DNA of 37,493 nt from Clostridiales bacterium (GTDB taxonomy: Bacteria; Bacillota; Clostridia; Peptostreptococcales; Natronincolaceae), in NCBI GenBank assembly GCA_012519835.1, contig JAAYPJ010000013.1, positions 1 through 37,493 of the forward strand, written 5' to 3'. Of the stretch, positions 8,605 through 17,104 are shown in pieces; the stretch's first letter is position 1; every line of letters begins with the position of its first letter. The notes beneath the pieces were generated by a model. The model had not been told where the DNA came from, ran no database searches, and saw nothing but the letters and a program-made list of their open reading frames with translations. Made by a program: the position numbers and the translations under genes.

Positions 8605-8802
8605 TTATTTGTATGGTAATAATTGTGCAATTCTTTTTTGATCACCTTTAGATACTATACCGGCTTTTCTGAGCTTTCTTTTCCTTTTAGGCGATTTTTT
8701 GGTTAAAATATGACTTCTGAAGGCCTTATGTCTTTTAAGTTTACCTGTAGCTGTTTTTTTTAATCTTTTAGCTGCCCCTCTGTGGGTTTTCATTTTTGGC
8801 AT
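8605..8802 (-). CDS. rpmI: 50S ribosomal protein L35
   Basis: This 65-residue, highly basic protein begins [17 protein letters not shown] and ends in RIAQLLPYK, as expected of L35. AGGAGG precedes the ATG. It sits between infC and rplT, 20 bases after infC, in the standard order. Confidence 0.98.
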   Translation of the reverse strand: MPKMKTHRGAAKRLKKTATGKLKRHKAFRSHILTKKSPKRKRKLRKAGIVSKGDQKRIAQLLPYK

Positions 8803-8822
8803 CCGTGTTTCCTCCTCCTAAA

Positions 8823-9341
8823 TTATGCATTTTTGGGAGCCAGAATCATGATCATCTGTCTTCCTTCCAATCTCGCTTCTCTTTCTATTATACCTACTTC
8901 TTCCAGTAAGGTAGCAAATTCCCTAATCACGCTTTGGCCCTTGCTCGTATTGCTGAGCTCCCTGCCTCTGAACCTTAAGGACACTTTAACCTTATCCCCA
9001 TTTTTTAAAAACCTGCTTGCTTGGTTTGCTTTAACATTTAAATCATGAGACTCAATATTTGCGCTGAGTCTTATCTCTTTGACATCTACCGTTTTTTGAT
9101 TTTTTCTTGCTTCTTTCTCCCTTTTCGCCACCTCATATTTATATTTTCCATAGTCCATAATTTTACAAACAGGCGGCTTTGCTTGGGGCGCAACTTTCAC
9201 CAAATCCAGATTCTTACTATTTGCAATTTTTTGAGCTTCTTTAGCTGACATGATTCCCAATTGGTCACCGTTTGTATCGATAACCCTTATTTCCCTGTCC
9301 CTAATATCCTCATTAATTTGCTGACCATTAATTTCCTTAAT
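8823..9341 (-). CDS. infC: Translation initiation factor IF-3, probable ATT start
   Basis: IF-3 prevents premature joining of ribosomal subunits and checks the initiator tRNA. The C-terminal portion (VDVKEIRLSANIESHDLNVKA and onward) and the N-terminal QLGIMSAKEAQKIA region are clear. A TTG at 9260 would remove the conserved N-terminus. The frame is open upstream and encodes INEDIRDREIRVIDTNGDQLG, which is typical IF-3. No ATG, GTG or TTG lies between that segment and the AGGAGG at 9356-9351. An ATT at 9341, nine bases after AGGAGG, is the best start and gives 172 residues, the normal length. AUU starts are well known for infC and allow self-regulation by IF-3. Confidence 0.92.
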   Translation of the reverse strand: MKEINGQQINEDIRDREIRVIDTNGDQLGIMSAKEAQKIANSKNLDLVKVAPQAKPPVCKIMDYGKYKYEVAKREKEARKNQKTVDVKEIRLSANIESHDLNVKANQASRFLKNGDKVKVSLRFRGRELSNTSKGQSVIREFATLLEEVGIIEREARLEGRQMIMILAPKNA

Positions 9342-9359
9342 AACTTGACACCTCCTATA

Positions 9360-9566
9360 TCCTCAAAAATTTTTATAACATCTAAACGATTGCTGCCTAA
9401 CTTCCGTCCGCATAATTTTTTGCAAAAATATAGCGGATAGTTGGACTATCCGCATAATTTCAATATAATCACAGAATACAAAATAATTAACATGAACACC
9501 ATATTAACCCAACTAGCCGACGCTGTAAGGTGAGAAGCGGACGTCTTCTACTTCGTTTACTTATAT
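9360..9566 (-). promoter_or_regulatory. Attenuator leader of the infC-rpmI-rplT operon (L20-leader type)
   Basis: The transcript from the promoter at 9595-9567 has a leader of about 200 bases. It contains a structured G+C-rich stretch around 9550-9500 (CGCTTCTCACC and CGGCTAGTTGGG blocks). It then contains a perfect hairpin, GCGGATAGT with ACTATCCGC (9453-9433), followed by TATATTTTT, which is an intrinsic terminator well before infC. This is the layout of the Firmicutes L20 leader, where L20 binding favours termination. The assignment rests on position and architecture; a covariance-model match was not run. Confidence 0.65.
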
Positions 9567-9595
9567 AGTCTACCAATATATAATTCTTTTGTCAA
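9567..9595 (-). promoter_or_regulatory. Promoter of the infC operon
   Basis: TTGACA (9595-9590) and TAGACT (9572-9567) are spaced 17 bases apart on the minus strand, upstream of the attenuator leader and divergent from the ftsH-like gene. Confidence 0.7.
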
Positions 9596-9712
9596 CATAT
9601 AATCGGATAGTAGTCTTGTATTTTTTTCCTACATTTTTGTATTTATACCAATTATGTTTGCTTTCATTTTGGGTAAGCTAACATCGAAGACTACAAAAAG
9701 GTTGGTGACTAC

Positions 9713-11299
9713 ATGAAAAGGAAAATAACCAAAATTGTTCTTTATATGTTTATAACATTAACTGCTGTATCAAGTGTTTCCCAATTTGCAGATTTTCAAT
9801 TTGGTAGAATATTTACCTCAAAAAATAATATGTTAATCCTGGGCATAACTATTTTGCTGTTTATCTATTATACAAGACTGAACAAAAATCCGCAATATGC
9901 ACATGCAACCATAAACATGGAAAAAAAAGAGAAAGAACAAGGCTCTAATGAATTTTTTACTAAACCAAAAATCACCTTTCAGGATGTTGCAGGATTGGAA
10001 GAAGTTAAAGATGAGTTAATGGAAATTATCGATTTTATTAACAAATCTGAAAAATATAAAAAAATGGGCGCCAGAATTCCCAAGGGCATATTATTTTATG
10101 GCCCCCCGGGGACAGGAAAAACCTTACTCGCTTCAGCTGTAGCAGGAGAAACAAAATCTGCATTTTTTTCAGCAAGCGGTTCCGAATTTGTTGAAAAATA
10201 TGTGGGTGTAGGCGCTAAGAGGGTCCGTGCACTTTTCGAAAAGGCCAGAAGAGAAGCCCCTAGCGTTATTTTTATCGATGAAATCGACGCTATTGGAGCT
10301 AAACGTCACTTAGACAGTAACAATGAAAAAGATCAAACATTAAATCAATTGCTGGTTGAACTGGATGGATTCAGTACAGATCAGATTGTGGTAGTCATTG
10401 CAGCCACTAACAGAATAGATCTCTTAGATGAGGCATTATTACGCCCCGGCAGATTTGACAGACACATGTACATTAATAACCCAAATGTGAGAGATAGGGA
10501 GGAAATTTTAAAAATACACACCAAAAATAAACCTTTGGACCCAAACGTAAGTATTACCGATTTAGCTCGTAAAACTCATGGTATGAGCGGGGCCCACCTA
10601 TCCAACATTGCAAATGAGGCTGCTATAATAGCTGTAAGGGAAAACAAACGTATAATTACGATATCCCACTTCGAGCAGGCAATCGAAAGGATAGTCGCGG
10701 GATTGGAAGTCAGAAATCCAACTATTTTATTTAAAGAAAAAGAAGTTGTTTCATACCATGAAGCCGGGCACGCACTTATCGGAAAAATACTAAATACGGA
10801 CATGGTGCAGAAGGTATCCATCATCCCTAGGGGACATTCATTAGGCTATGTTATTCATGCACCCCAGGATGACAGATACATTTTAACTAAGGAAGAATTG
10901 TGCGATAAAATTATGGTGATGCTTGGCGGTAGGGCAGCAGAAGAGTTAATCTTTAGCCATTTGTCCACCGGAGCGAAAGATGATTTGAAAAAAGTTACAG
11001 ACACTGCAATGCAAATGGTATGCGACTATGGCATGAGCGATTTAGGCTTTATTCACAATGAACCCGATATGATACGCTCTCTGAGCGATTCCATAAACCT
11101 GGAAATTAACAAAATAATAGATGAGTGCTACAAAACAACATATAATTATCTGAAAGAACATAGAGTCGAATTGGAAAAAATATCAGCTGCCCTCCTGGAT
11201 AAAGGAGCCCTGAATAAAGCAGATCTGGATGAACTATTGGGAGACTTTTTATCAAACTCTGAATCTAAAAATAGGAAAAAGGAGTTAGAGGCAGTATAG
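9713..11299 (+). CDS. ftsH: FtsH-type ATP-dependent zinc metalloprotease, short form without extracytoplasmic domain
   Basis: This 528-residue AAA+ membrane protease has two hydrophobic segments (about 7-23 and 39-53) separated by only some 15 residues. Canonical FtsH (about 600-660 residues) has a roughly 70-residue extracytoplasmic domain there. Walker A is GPPGTGKT (130-137), Walker B is VIFIDEID (185-192), the second region of homology ends in RPGRFDR (244-250), and the zinc site is HEAGH (349-353) with a probable third ligand D423/D424. The pore motif reads YVGVGA rather than FVGVGA, keeping an aromatic residue. All catalytic motifs are intact. A GGTGAC ribosome binding site precedes the ATG. 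The gene stands alone, divergent from infC. It may be a paralogue of a full-length FtsH elsewhere; that cannot be decided here. Confidence 0.93.
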   Translation: MKRKITKIVLYMFITLTAVSSVSQFADFQFGRIFTSKNNMLILGITILLFIYYTRLNKNPQYAHATINMEKKEKEQGSNEFFTKPKITFQDVAGLEEVKDELMEIIDFINKSEKYKKMGARIPKGILFYGPPGTGKTLLASAVAGETKSAFFSASGSEFVEKYVGVGAKRVRALFEKARREAPSVIFIDEIDAIGAKRHLDSNNEKDQTLNQLLVELDGFSTDQIVVVIAATNRIDLLDEALLRPGRFDRHMYINNPNVRDREEILKIHTKNKPLDPNVSITDLARKTHGMSGAHLSNIANEAAIIAVRENKRIITISHFEQAIERIVAGLEVRNPTILFKEKEVVSYHEAGHALIGKILNTDMVQKVSIIPRGHSLGYVIHAPQDDRYILTKEELCDKIMVMLGGRAAEELIFSHLSTGAKDDLKKVTDTAMQMVCDYGMSDLGFIHNEPDMIRSLSDSINLEINKIIDECYKTTYNYLKEHRVELEKISAALLDKGALNKADLDELLGDFLSNSESKNRKKELEAV

Positions 11300-11358
11300 T
11301 TGTTATAAGCTGAAAACCACAAAGACAAAAACCCGAACTGAAATTAGTATAAATTTAT

Positions 11359-11389
11359 GGGGTGATCTCAGATCACCCCGCTGTTTTTT
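11359..11389 (+). terminator. Terminator after the ftsH-like gene
   Basis: GGGGTGATC and GATCACCCC form a perfect 9-bp stem with a 3-base loop (11359-11379), followed by GCTGTTTTTTA. The T run is on the plus strand, so it terminates the ftsH-like transcript before the convergent thrS gene. Confidence 0.85.
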
Positions 11390-11446
11390 ATGACGCATAA
11401 GATTGTTTTTGAGCTTCATTTATAATGTATGACTGAATTTGGACAA

Positions 11447-13357
11447 CTATTGTCTTTCTTCGATTTCCTTTACAATGTCATCGATAAAAGCATCCGTTTG
11501 CACGGCACCTAATTCCCCTTTGTCCCTTGATCTAACAGACACTTTCTCAGATTCTATCTCTTTGTCCCCAATTATCAACATATACGGAATCCGAGACAGC
11601 TGTGCCTCCCTTATTTTGTATCCTATTTTCTCATTTCTGACATCTACTTCTACACGTATCCCTTTTTCCTTCATTTTCTCTTCAAGTTGCAAACAGTGTT
11701 CAATGTGCCTGTCTGTGATTGGCAATATTTCAACCTGAATAGGGGATATCCAAGTAGGAAATCTTCCTGCATAGTGCTCTATCAATATACCAATGAATCT
11801 CTCTATACTGCCAAATATCACCCTATGCAACATTATGGGCCTGTGGTTTTCACCGTCCGCACCTACGTAGTTTATATCGAACCTTTGCGGCATTTGAAAA
11901 TCCAACTGAATTGTTCCACACTGCCACGTACGCCCAATACAGTCCTCCAGCAGAAAATCTATTTTAGGACCATAAAATGCACCTTCACCCTCATTAATTT
12001 TGTATGGCAGGTCCTTTTCCTCCAGGGCGGCCTTTAAAGCATCTATAGCAACATCCCATTCCTCATCCGTACCCATAGCATCTTCCGGTTTTGTAGACAA
12101 CTCAACATGATATTTAAATCCAAAGGTGCTGTATACATAATCTACAAGGTCTATTATCCCAATTATTTCGTCCTTAATCTGTTCAGGTAACACAAATAGG
12201 TGTGCATCATCCTGTGTAAAACTTCTGACCCTCATAAGCCCATGCAGTACTCCGGATAATTCATGCCTGTGCACTATTCCGAGCTCACCCATCCTGATGG
12301 GCAAATCCCTGTAGCTGCGTTTCTTCCTGTTATACATCAAAATAGCGCCCGGACAGTTCATCGGCTTTATGGCATAATCTTCTTCATCTATTCTTGTAAA
12401 ATACATATTTTCTTTGTAATGATCCCAATGTCCGGATCTTCTCCAAAGTCTTTCATTTAAGATAATGGGGGTTTTTATTTCCTCATACCCACGCTTTGCG
12501 TGCTCATGTCTCCAAAAATCCTCCAGTATATTTCTAATAACCATTCCTTTCGGATGGAAAAACGGGAACCCGGGGCCTTCTTCGCTTAAGCTGAACAGAT
12601 CTAATTCTCTGCCCAGTTTCCTGTGATCTCTTTTTTTAGCCTCTTCCAATCTATGAAGATGCTCCTCCAGGTCCGATTTTTTTGTAAAGGACGTTCCGTA
12701 AATCCTTTGAAGCATCTTGTTTTTTTCGTCACCTTTCCAGTAAGCACCTGCTATGTTAAGCAGTTTAATTGCCTTTACCTTACCTGTAGAAGGCACATGG
12801 GGACCTGCACAAAGATCTACAAACTCACCTTGCCTGTAAAACGAAATCTTTTCTCCCTCCGGAAGGTCTTCTATCAACTCCGTCTTATAGTCTTCACCTT
12901 GTTTTTTTGTAAACTCGATAGCCTCATCCCTGGGTAATACGAATTTTTCCAAATTTAAATCTTCCTTGATTATTTTTTTCATTTCTTTTTCTATTTTTCC
13001 CAGGTCTTCCGGCGTAAAGGTGTGTTCGGAATCAAAATCATAGTAAAATCCGTCCTTTATAGCCGGTCCTATAGCCAGCTTTGTACCGGGGTAAAGCCTT
13101 TTAACCGCTTGTGCCAGGATATGTGCACTCGTATGACGCAAAAATCCCTTACCTACGTCATCTTCAAACTTCAAAATATTTAACTCGCAGTCTTCATCTA
13201 TGGTATCCGTCAGATCCGTGTTTTCACCATTTAATTCAGCCCCCACGGCTACTCGTGCGAGGCCTTCACTGATTTGCTTTGCAAAATCCAGTACAGATGT
13301 TCCCTTTTCAATTTCACGAATTGAGCCGTCTTTTAATTTAACTTTTACTGTAGGCAT
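11447..13357 (-). CDS. thrS: Threonyl-tRNA synthetase
   Basis: This 636-residue protein is full length. It has an N-terminal TGS domain (about 1-63) and an editing domain with H75/H79 in HTSAH and C183 in DLCAGPH, which removes Ser-tRNA-Thr. The class II catalytic core has zinc ligands C335 (MNCPGA), H386 (DDAHLF) and a later His in IMLHRVIFGSIERF, and there is a C-terminal anticodon-binding domain. It charges tRNA-Thr. AGGAGG precedes the ATG, and a Thr T-box leader lies immediately upstream. It converges with the ftsH-like gene. Confidence 0.98.
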   Translation of the reverse strand: MPTVKVKLKDGSIREIEKGTSVLDFAKQISEGLARVAVGAELNGENTDLTDTIDEDCELNILKFEDDVGKGFLRHTSAHILAQAVKRLYPGTKLAIGPAIKDGFYYDFDSEHTFTPEDLGKIEKEMKKIIKEDLNLEKFVLPRDEAIEFTKKQGEDYKTELIEDLPEGEKISFYRQGEFVDLCAGPHVPSTGKVKAIKLLNIAGAYWKGDEKNKMLQRIYGTSFTKKSDLEEHLHRLEEAKKRDHRKLGRELDLFSLSEEGPGFPFFHPKGMVIRNILEDFWRHEHAKRGYEEIKTPIILNERLWRRSGHWDHYKENMYFTRIDEEDYAIKPMNCPGAILMYNRKKRSYRDLPIRMGELGIVHRHELSGVLHGLMRVRSFTQDDAHLFVLPEQIKDEIIGIIDLVDYVYSTFGFKYHVELSTKPEDAMGTDEEWDVAIDALKAALEEKDLPYKINEGEGAFYGPKIDFLLEDCIGRTWQCGTIQLDFQMPQRFDINYVGADGENHRPIMLHRVIFGSIERFIGILIEHYAGRFPTWISPIQVEILPITDRHIEHCLQLEEKMKEKGIRVEVDVRNEKIGYKIREAQLSRIPYMLIIGDKEIESEKVSVRSRDKGELGAVQTDAFIDDIVKEIEERQ

Positions 13358-13386
13358 AACTTTTCCTCCTGTCTTTTGTTCAATAT

Positions 13387-13640
13387 AAAAAATCCCCCAT
13401 CCTAAAACTGATAGGACGGGAGATACATTCCCGCGGTTCCACCTAAATTGATCTTTCCACTTTAATGATTATAACGAAATCACCGGTTATCCTTTCACCC
13501 TTAAGTTACTAGGTAACAGCTCCGGGGTAGTTTTCAATTATCCATATATAAAAATACTTACAGCCAAGGTACTTTCTCTCTTGATACTGGGCCCAACCTA
13601 CTCTTCCCCTTCAATACTATACAATATTAAATTATCCTAT
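13387..13640 (-). promoter_or_regulatory. T-box leader, tRNA-Thr-responsive, of thrS
   Basis: The T-box core AGGTGGAACCGCGG lies at 13444-13431. It is followed by a terminator hairpin (13420-13394) with TAGGAT-type pairing and a T run (13393-13387). In the Stem I region the specifier loop reads GAAA, ACT, ACCCCGGAG. Aligned with the pheS leader this places the Thr codon ACT at 13531-13529. Uncharged tRNA-Thr should antiterminate thrS. Confidence 0.92.
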
Positions 13641-13646
13641 CCATTT

Positions 13647-13675
13647 AGTATAATCGCTAATGTAGGTTTTGTCAA
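13647..13675 (-). promoter_or_regulatory. Promoter of thrS
   Basis: TTGACA (13675-13670) and TATACT (13652-13647) have an exact 17-base spacer on the minus strand, just upstream of the thrS T-box leader. Confidence 0.8.
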
Positions 13676-13700
13676 ATAAATCTGTCTTTTTATGTCCAGC

Positions 13701-14465
13701 CTAAAATTCCGACATAAATAACCTCTTCCTCCTGTTGCTGGTGCTCAGTGTTTCAAATAAATACGCCCTATAAACCATAAAGTAAGAAAACCAAATTTGT
13801 CCTATAATATATACAAACAAACCCTTGAGTGAAACAGATATACTGGTAAACGACACGAAATAGTTGAATACACTGTTAACGATTCTAAATATACTCAAAG
13901 ATTGGCCGCTTATAAAATAAAAAACTGTCAACAAAACTATATTTGGAACAAACCATTCTATCCAATTATCTCTTACAAAATTGATTGAATACATGATAGT
14001 CTCCCCGGGGCCATGGTGTTTTTGATATGTGACCTCAGGTACCGGATTGAACAGCATAAATGTTAAAAAGGTTATGATCAGACTGAGCGCACTCGGACCT
14101 ATAACAGTAAAAAACATAGGCACAATAAAATCAAGTACAAGTTTTGCTACATAACCTATAAACAAAATGGACCAGATCTTGCTCAGGTATGGTGTAAAAC
14201 CGTCTTTAAAATCTTGAAAATTAAAATAACCTCTGTTTAATATTGTGTTCAAGAGATATAAATAATTTGAAATTAAAGCACTGGTAACAACAATCGAAAC
14301 TATTCCCCCCAATATTCCGAAAAAACCCAAACTCATCGATAACATGATAGTAGCCGTAGAATAAAATAATCCGGTAAAAATTATAGGCCAATTTTTAATA
14401 ATGCCTGTTAAGGCTTTTTTTGAAACACTGCGATTGGTATAATAGATATCCTTAAATATCTCCAT
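13701..14465 (-). CDS. Multi-pass membrane protein of unknown function
   Basis: I do not recognise the family with confidence. The 254-residue product has a short polar N-terminus (residues 1-24) and about six hydrophobic segments. A conserved-looking polar loop between the middle segments reads PVPEVTYQKHHGPGE, and the C-terminal tail is basic (SNRRKRLFMSEF). The general layout resembles uncharacterised Firmicutes integral membrane proteins of the DUF975/DUF4013 kind, but this is only a resemblance. It starts 14 bases after the radical SAM gene stop with a GGGGG-rich ribosome binding site, so the two genes are likely cotranscribed. Confidence 0.7.
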   Translation of the reverse strand: MEIFKDIYYTNRSVSKKALTGIIKNWPIIFTGLFYSTATIMLSMSLGFFGILGGIVSIVVTSALISNYLYLLNTILNRGYFNFQDFKDGFTPYLSKIWSILFIGYVAKLVLDFIVPMFFTVIGPSALSLIITFLTFMLFNPVPEVTYQKHHGPGETIMYSINFVRDNWIEWFVPNIVLLTVFYFISGQSLSIFRIVNSVFNYFVSFTSISVSLKGLFVYIIGQIWFSYFMVYRAYLFETLSTSNRRKRLFMSEF

Positions 14466-14479
14466 TTATGATTTGCCCC

Positions 14480-16246
14480 CTATCCGCTAAAGTTCACTTT
14501 ATAGTATCTGGATCTTTCAAGTGCCCTGCTTTCCATTAGATAATCAAATAAAACAACTACTTGTTCCTGCTTTATTTTATCAATTTTATATCCTATTGTA
14601 TCAAGCCTTGTAACATCTATATTAAATAACTCGAAATGAACTTGTTTTATAATTTGCTTTGCAGGCATACCTGCATATAAGGGTAAATATCTTTTTATAT
14701 TTTCATCCCTTTGTAAGAACTTATGACACCTGTCTCTGAAATTATCTATATTTATCCTGTTTAGTATCGGTGGTAGAAAGGAAGTTTTTGTGTCTTTTAA
14801 AAAATCCAGCTTTAAGATTTCCTTGAATATTTCCGGACTGCCAAATTTATTAAAATTGTAAAATTCAATAAGTATTTCGTATAATCTGTTTTTACTATGT
14901 GATACATGATGGTATCCGTTGTCTTTCCAATATTTCCACAATTCTTCGAAATATCTGAAACTGTTTGAATAAAAATTTTGAATAAAAAATTCAACGCTAT
15001 TGGTGAACATACCGGAATTCCAGTACACCTCCACCATTTCCTCCAGCCCTTTTAATCTCAGTATATCACCAAACGAAAGCCACATTGTTTCCATGACCTC
15101 ATATGGCGGCACATCCGAATAAACATATCCATAGTCCGAAGCCCTGTCCCGTAACCCTGAACCTCTAAGTAATTTCAAAAACCCGACCTGGAGTTTCTCC
15201 GGCCTGAGTTCAAATACATCGTCAAAAGATTTCCTGAATGAAAAATAGTCTTCTTTCGGCAATCCCACTATCAGATCCAAGTGCTGATGTATGTTTCTGC
15301 CCTGAGAAATTTTTTTAACCACCGAACTCAGTTTTTCGAAATTCATCTGTCTGTCGATTTCTTTGAGAGTTTCCTCATTGGTGGTTTGAACACCTATTTC
15401 AAACTGGAATAACCCTACAGGTACCGTCTTTAAAAATTCCAATAGTTCATCATCCAAGAGATCCGCTACGATTTCAAAATGAAAATTTGTCCCCTCTTTA
15501 TGATTTTCCAAAATAAAACTCATAATATCCATTGCATGTGACTTTTTGGTATTGAAAGTTCTATCCACAAATTTTACCTGTTTTACACCCTGATCAATAA
15601 AATATTTTATTTCTTTTTTTACACGTTCCATGGGTAAAAACCTGACCCCAGATATGGTTGACGACAGGCAATATTGGCAATTAAACGGGCATCCCCTGGA
15701 GCTTTCGTAATACAGGATTTTATTATCTTCTAATTTTTCTCCCTCATAAGGGAACGGCAAACTATCCATTGGAGGCGCGATACTTCTCGGTTCTGTAACC
15801 CTTATTTGTCCCTTCGCCCTAAAGGCTATGCCTTGTATTGACGAATAATCGTCATTAGTTTTTAGCGAAAGTATGAGTTCCCTAAATGTATTTTCACCTT
15901 CCCCGACAACAACAATATCAATTGCGTCATTTCCCTCCATAAAGGTTTTTGTATCAAAAGACACCTCGGGTCCTCCCAAGATTATAACCACCCCGGGCAT
16001 AACTTTTTTTATATGTCCGGTTATATAATTGATCATCTCCATATTCCATATATAGCATGAAAAACATAGGATGTCCGGATTATAGTCATAAATTTCCCCA
16101 ATGATATAACTCATATTATTATTGATAGTGAACTCTTTGATTTTAACATCCTCATGCAGTATATCAACTACCGTTTTTTTTAAATAGCGCACCGCCAGGT
16201 TTGTGTGAATGTATTTTGCATTTAGCGCCGTCAACAACACCTTCAT
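14480..16246 (-). CDS. B12-binding-type radical SAM protein with DUF4080-like C-terminus
   Basis: This 588-residue protein begins with a Rossmann-type cobalamin-binding-like domain (about 1-135) including ILGGPEVSFD. It lacks the DxHxxG motif of base-off cobalamin binders. The radical SAM domain follows, with C186-x3-C190-x2-C193 in SRGCPFNCQYCLSS, which should bind the 4Fe-4S cluster that cleaves SAM. The C-terminal 200 or so residues, rich in aromatic residues and lysine, match the DUF4080 region that accompanies this subfamily. The substrate is unknown; related proteins act in methyl transfer or tRNA/cofactor modification. GAAGGAAGG precedes the ATG. It is followed closely by the membrane protein gene at 14465. 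Confidence 0.88.
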   Translation of the reverse strand: MKVLLTALNAKYIHTNLAVRYLKKTVVDILHEDVKIKEFTINNNMSYIIGEIYDYNPDILCFSCYIWNMEMINYITGHIKKVMPGVVIILGGPEVSFDTKTFMEGNDAIDIVVVGEGENTFRELILSLKTNDDYSSIQGIAFRAKGQIRVTEPRSIAPPMDSLPFPYEGEKLEDNKILYYESSRGCPFNCQYCLSSTISGVRFLPMERVKKEIKYFIDQGVKQVKFVDRTFNTKKSHAMDIMSFILENHKEGTNFHFEIVADLLDDELLEFLKTVPVGLFQFEIGVQTTNEETLKEIDRQMNFEKLSSVVKKISQGRNIHQHLDLIVGLPKEDYFSFRKSFDDVFELRPEKLQVGFLKLLRGSGLRDRASDYGYVYSDVPPYEVMETMWLSFGDILRLKGLEEMVEVYWNSGMFTNSVEFFIQNFYSNSFRYFEELWKYWKDNGYHHVSHSKNRLYEILIEFYNFNKFGSPEIFKEILKLDFLKDTKTSFLPPILNRINIDNFRDRCHKFLQRDENIKRYLPLYAGMPAKQIIKQVHFELFNIDVTRLDTIGYKIDKIKQEQVVVLFDYLMESRALERSRYYKVNFSG

Positions 16247-16392
16247 AGTTTACCTTCCTTCGTAATTTTGTAATTAGTTATATGTAGGGACCTATAATTT
16301 ATACAGTTATAGTTTTGTTTAACAATTATAACATAAGTCCCGTTTTTAGAAAAATACCAAATATTTACTAAAAAAATATAATTATTAACTTT

Positions 16393-16419
16393 TTGAAATA
16401 CATGTGCTATTATTATAAT
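16393..16419 (+). promoter_or_regulatory. Possible promoter of the phospholipase C-like gene
   Basis: TTGAAA (16393-16398) and TATAAT (16414-16419) lie on the plus strand about 65 bases before the start codon. The 15-base spacer is short, so the assignment is tentative. Confidence 0.35.
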
Positions 16420-16484
16420 TGTTGTCACATCCAAGAGATGTTTAGCTATGGATAAAAAACTAGAATGGTAAACGGTGATGTTAT

Positions 16485-17075
16485 ATGCTTCCCCAAACGC
16501 ACAAAATTATTTCAGAACATGTTTATGATAATATCAAGAATACGTTTAACGTAGATTTAAACAAACGCAGCTTAATTTATGGTAGCATTAAACCGGACAT
16601 TGCGTACAGTCTGGTTAAACTCGATCATTTTAAGCCACAATCTTTTGACTTTATTTGCGATGAAATCAATAAATTGTCTAACTATGATTTTGAATTAAAT
16701 AAAGAGTTCATTAAATTTCTTTCAAGACGCATAGGTGTTGTAACACATTTCATTTCCGATTTTTTCTGCATTCCGCATAACGATCGTATAACCTATGAAA
16801 ACAACTTTATAGATCATATAAGATATGAGCATCGGCTTCATAAACTATTTAAATCTTTTGATAGTAAGATTAACGTATCAAAAAATTATTTTAACATAGG
16901 TAACAATAATCCTGACTCCATTAAAGCTCTGGTTGACAATTTTCATTTACAATATACAGAGAGAGGCGAAAGTCTTATAAATGACCTGTATAATTCAATT
17001 TATGTATCATCGATTGTCGGGTTGTTTATAATTTATAACATGTTAAATAACAATATAATAGTTAATGCGGCGTAA
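16485..17075 (+). CDS. Zinc-dependent phospholipase C-like protein
   Basis: This 196-residue protein shows the motif pattern of the bacterial zinc-dependent phospholipase C family. It has an early THKIISEHV helix with H6 and H12, YGSIKPDI (32-39), then THFISDFFCIPHN with H88, D92 and H98, and YEHRLH with E115 and H116. These His and Asp residues are placed as metal ligands of an S1/P1-nuclease/PLC fold. There is no signal peptide, unlike secreted phospholipase C toxins, so a cytoplasmic role with an unknown phosphoester substrate is likely. The first residues begin directly with the conserved helix. The ribosome binding site is weak (GGTGATG). The gene stands alone and is divergent from the radical SAM gene. 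Confidence 0.75.
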   Translation: MLPQTHKIISEHVYDNIKNTFNVDLNKRSLIYGSIKPDIAYSLVKLDHFKPQSFDFICDEINKLSNYDFELNKEFIKFLSRRIGVVTHFISDFFCIPHNDRITYENNFIDHIRYEHRLHKLFKSFDSKINVSKNYFNIGNNNPDSIKALVDNFHLQYTERGESLINDLYNSIYVSSIVGLFIIYNMLNNNIIVNAA

Positions 17076-17076
17076 C

Positions 17077-17103
17077 GGGACAGTCGAATCGTCAGACTGT
17101 CCT
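17077..17103. terminator. Possible hairpin between convergent genes
   Basis: GGACAGTC (17078-17085) and GACTGTCC (17095-17102) form an 8-bp stem with a 9-base loop, exactly between the stop codons of two convergent genes. The following sequence on the plus strand is only moderately T-rich, so efficient termination is uncertain. Confidence 0.45.
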
Positions 17104-17104
17104 G

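Noticed and set aside
16243-16434. 63-codon open frame on the minus strand upstream of the radical SAM gene
   Set aside because: It covers the divergent promoter region and ends just inside the radical SAM start; no ribosome binding site or domain is seen.
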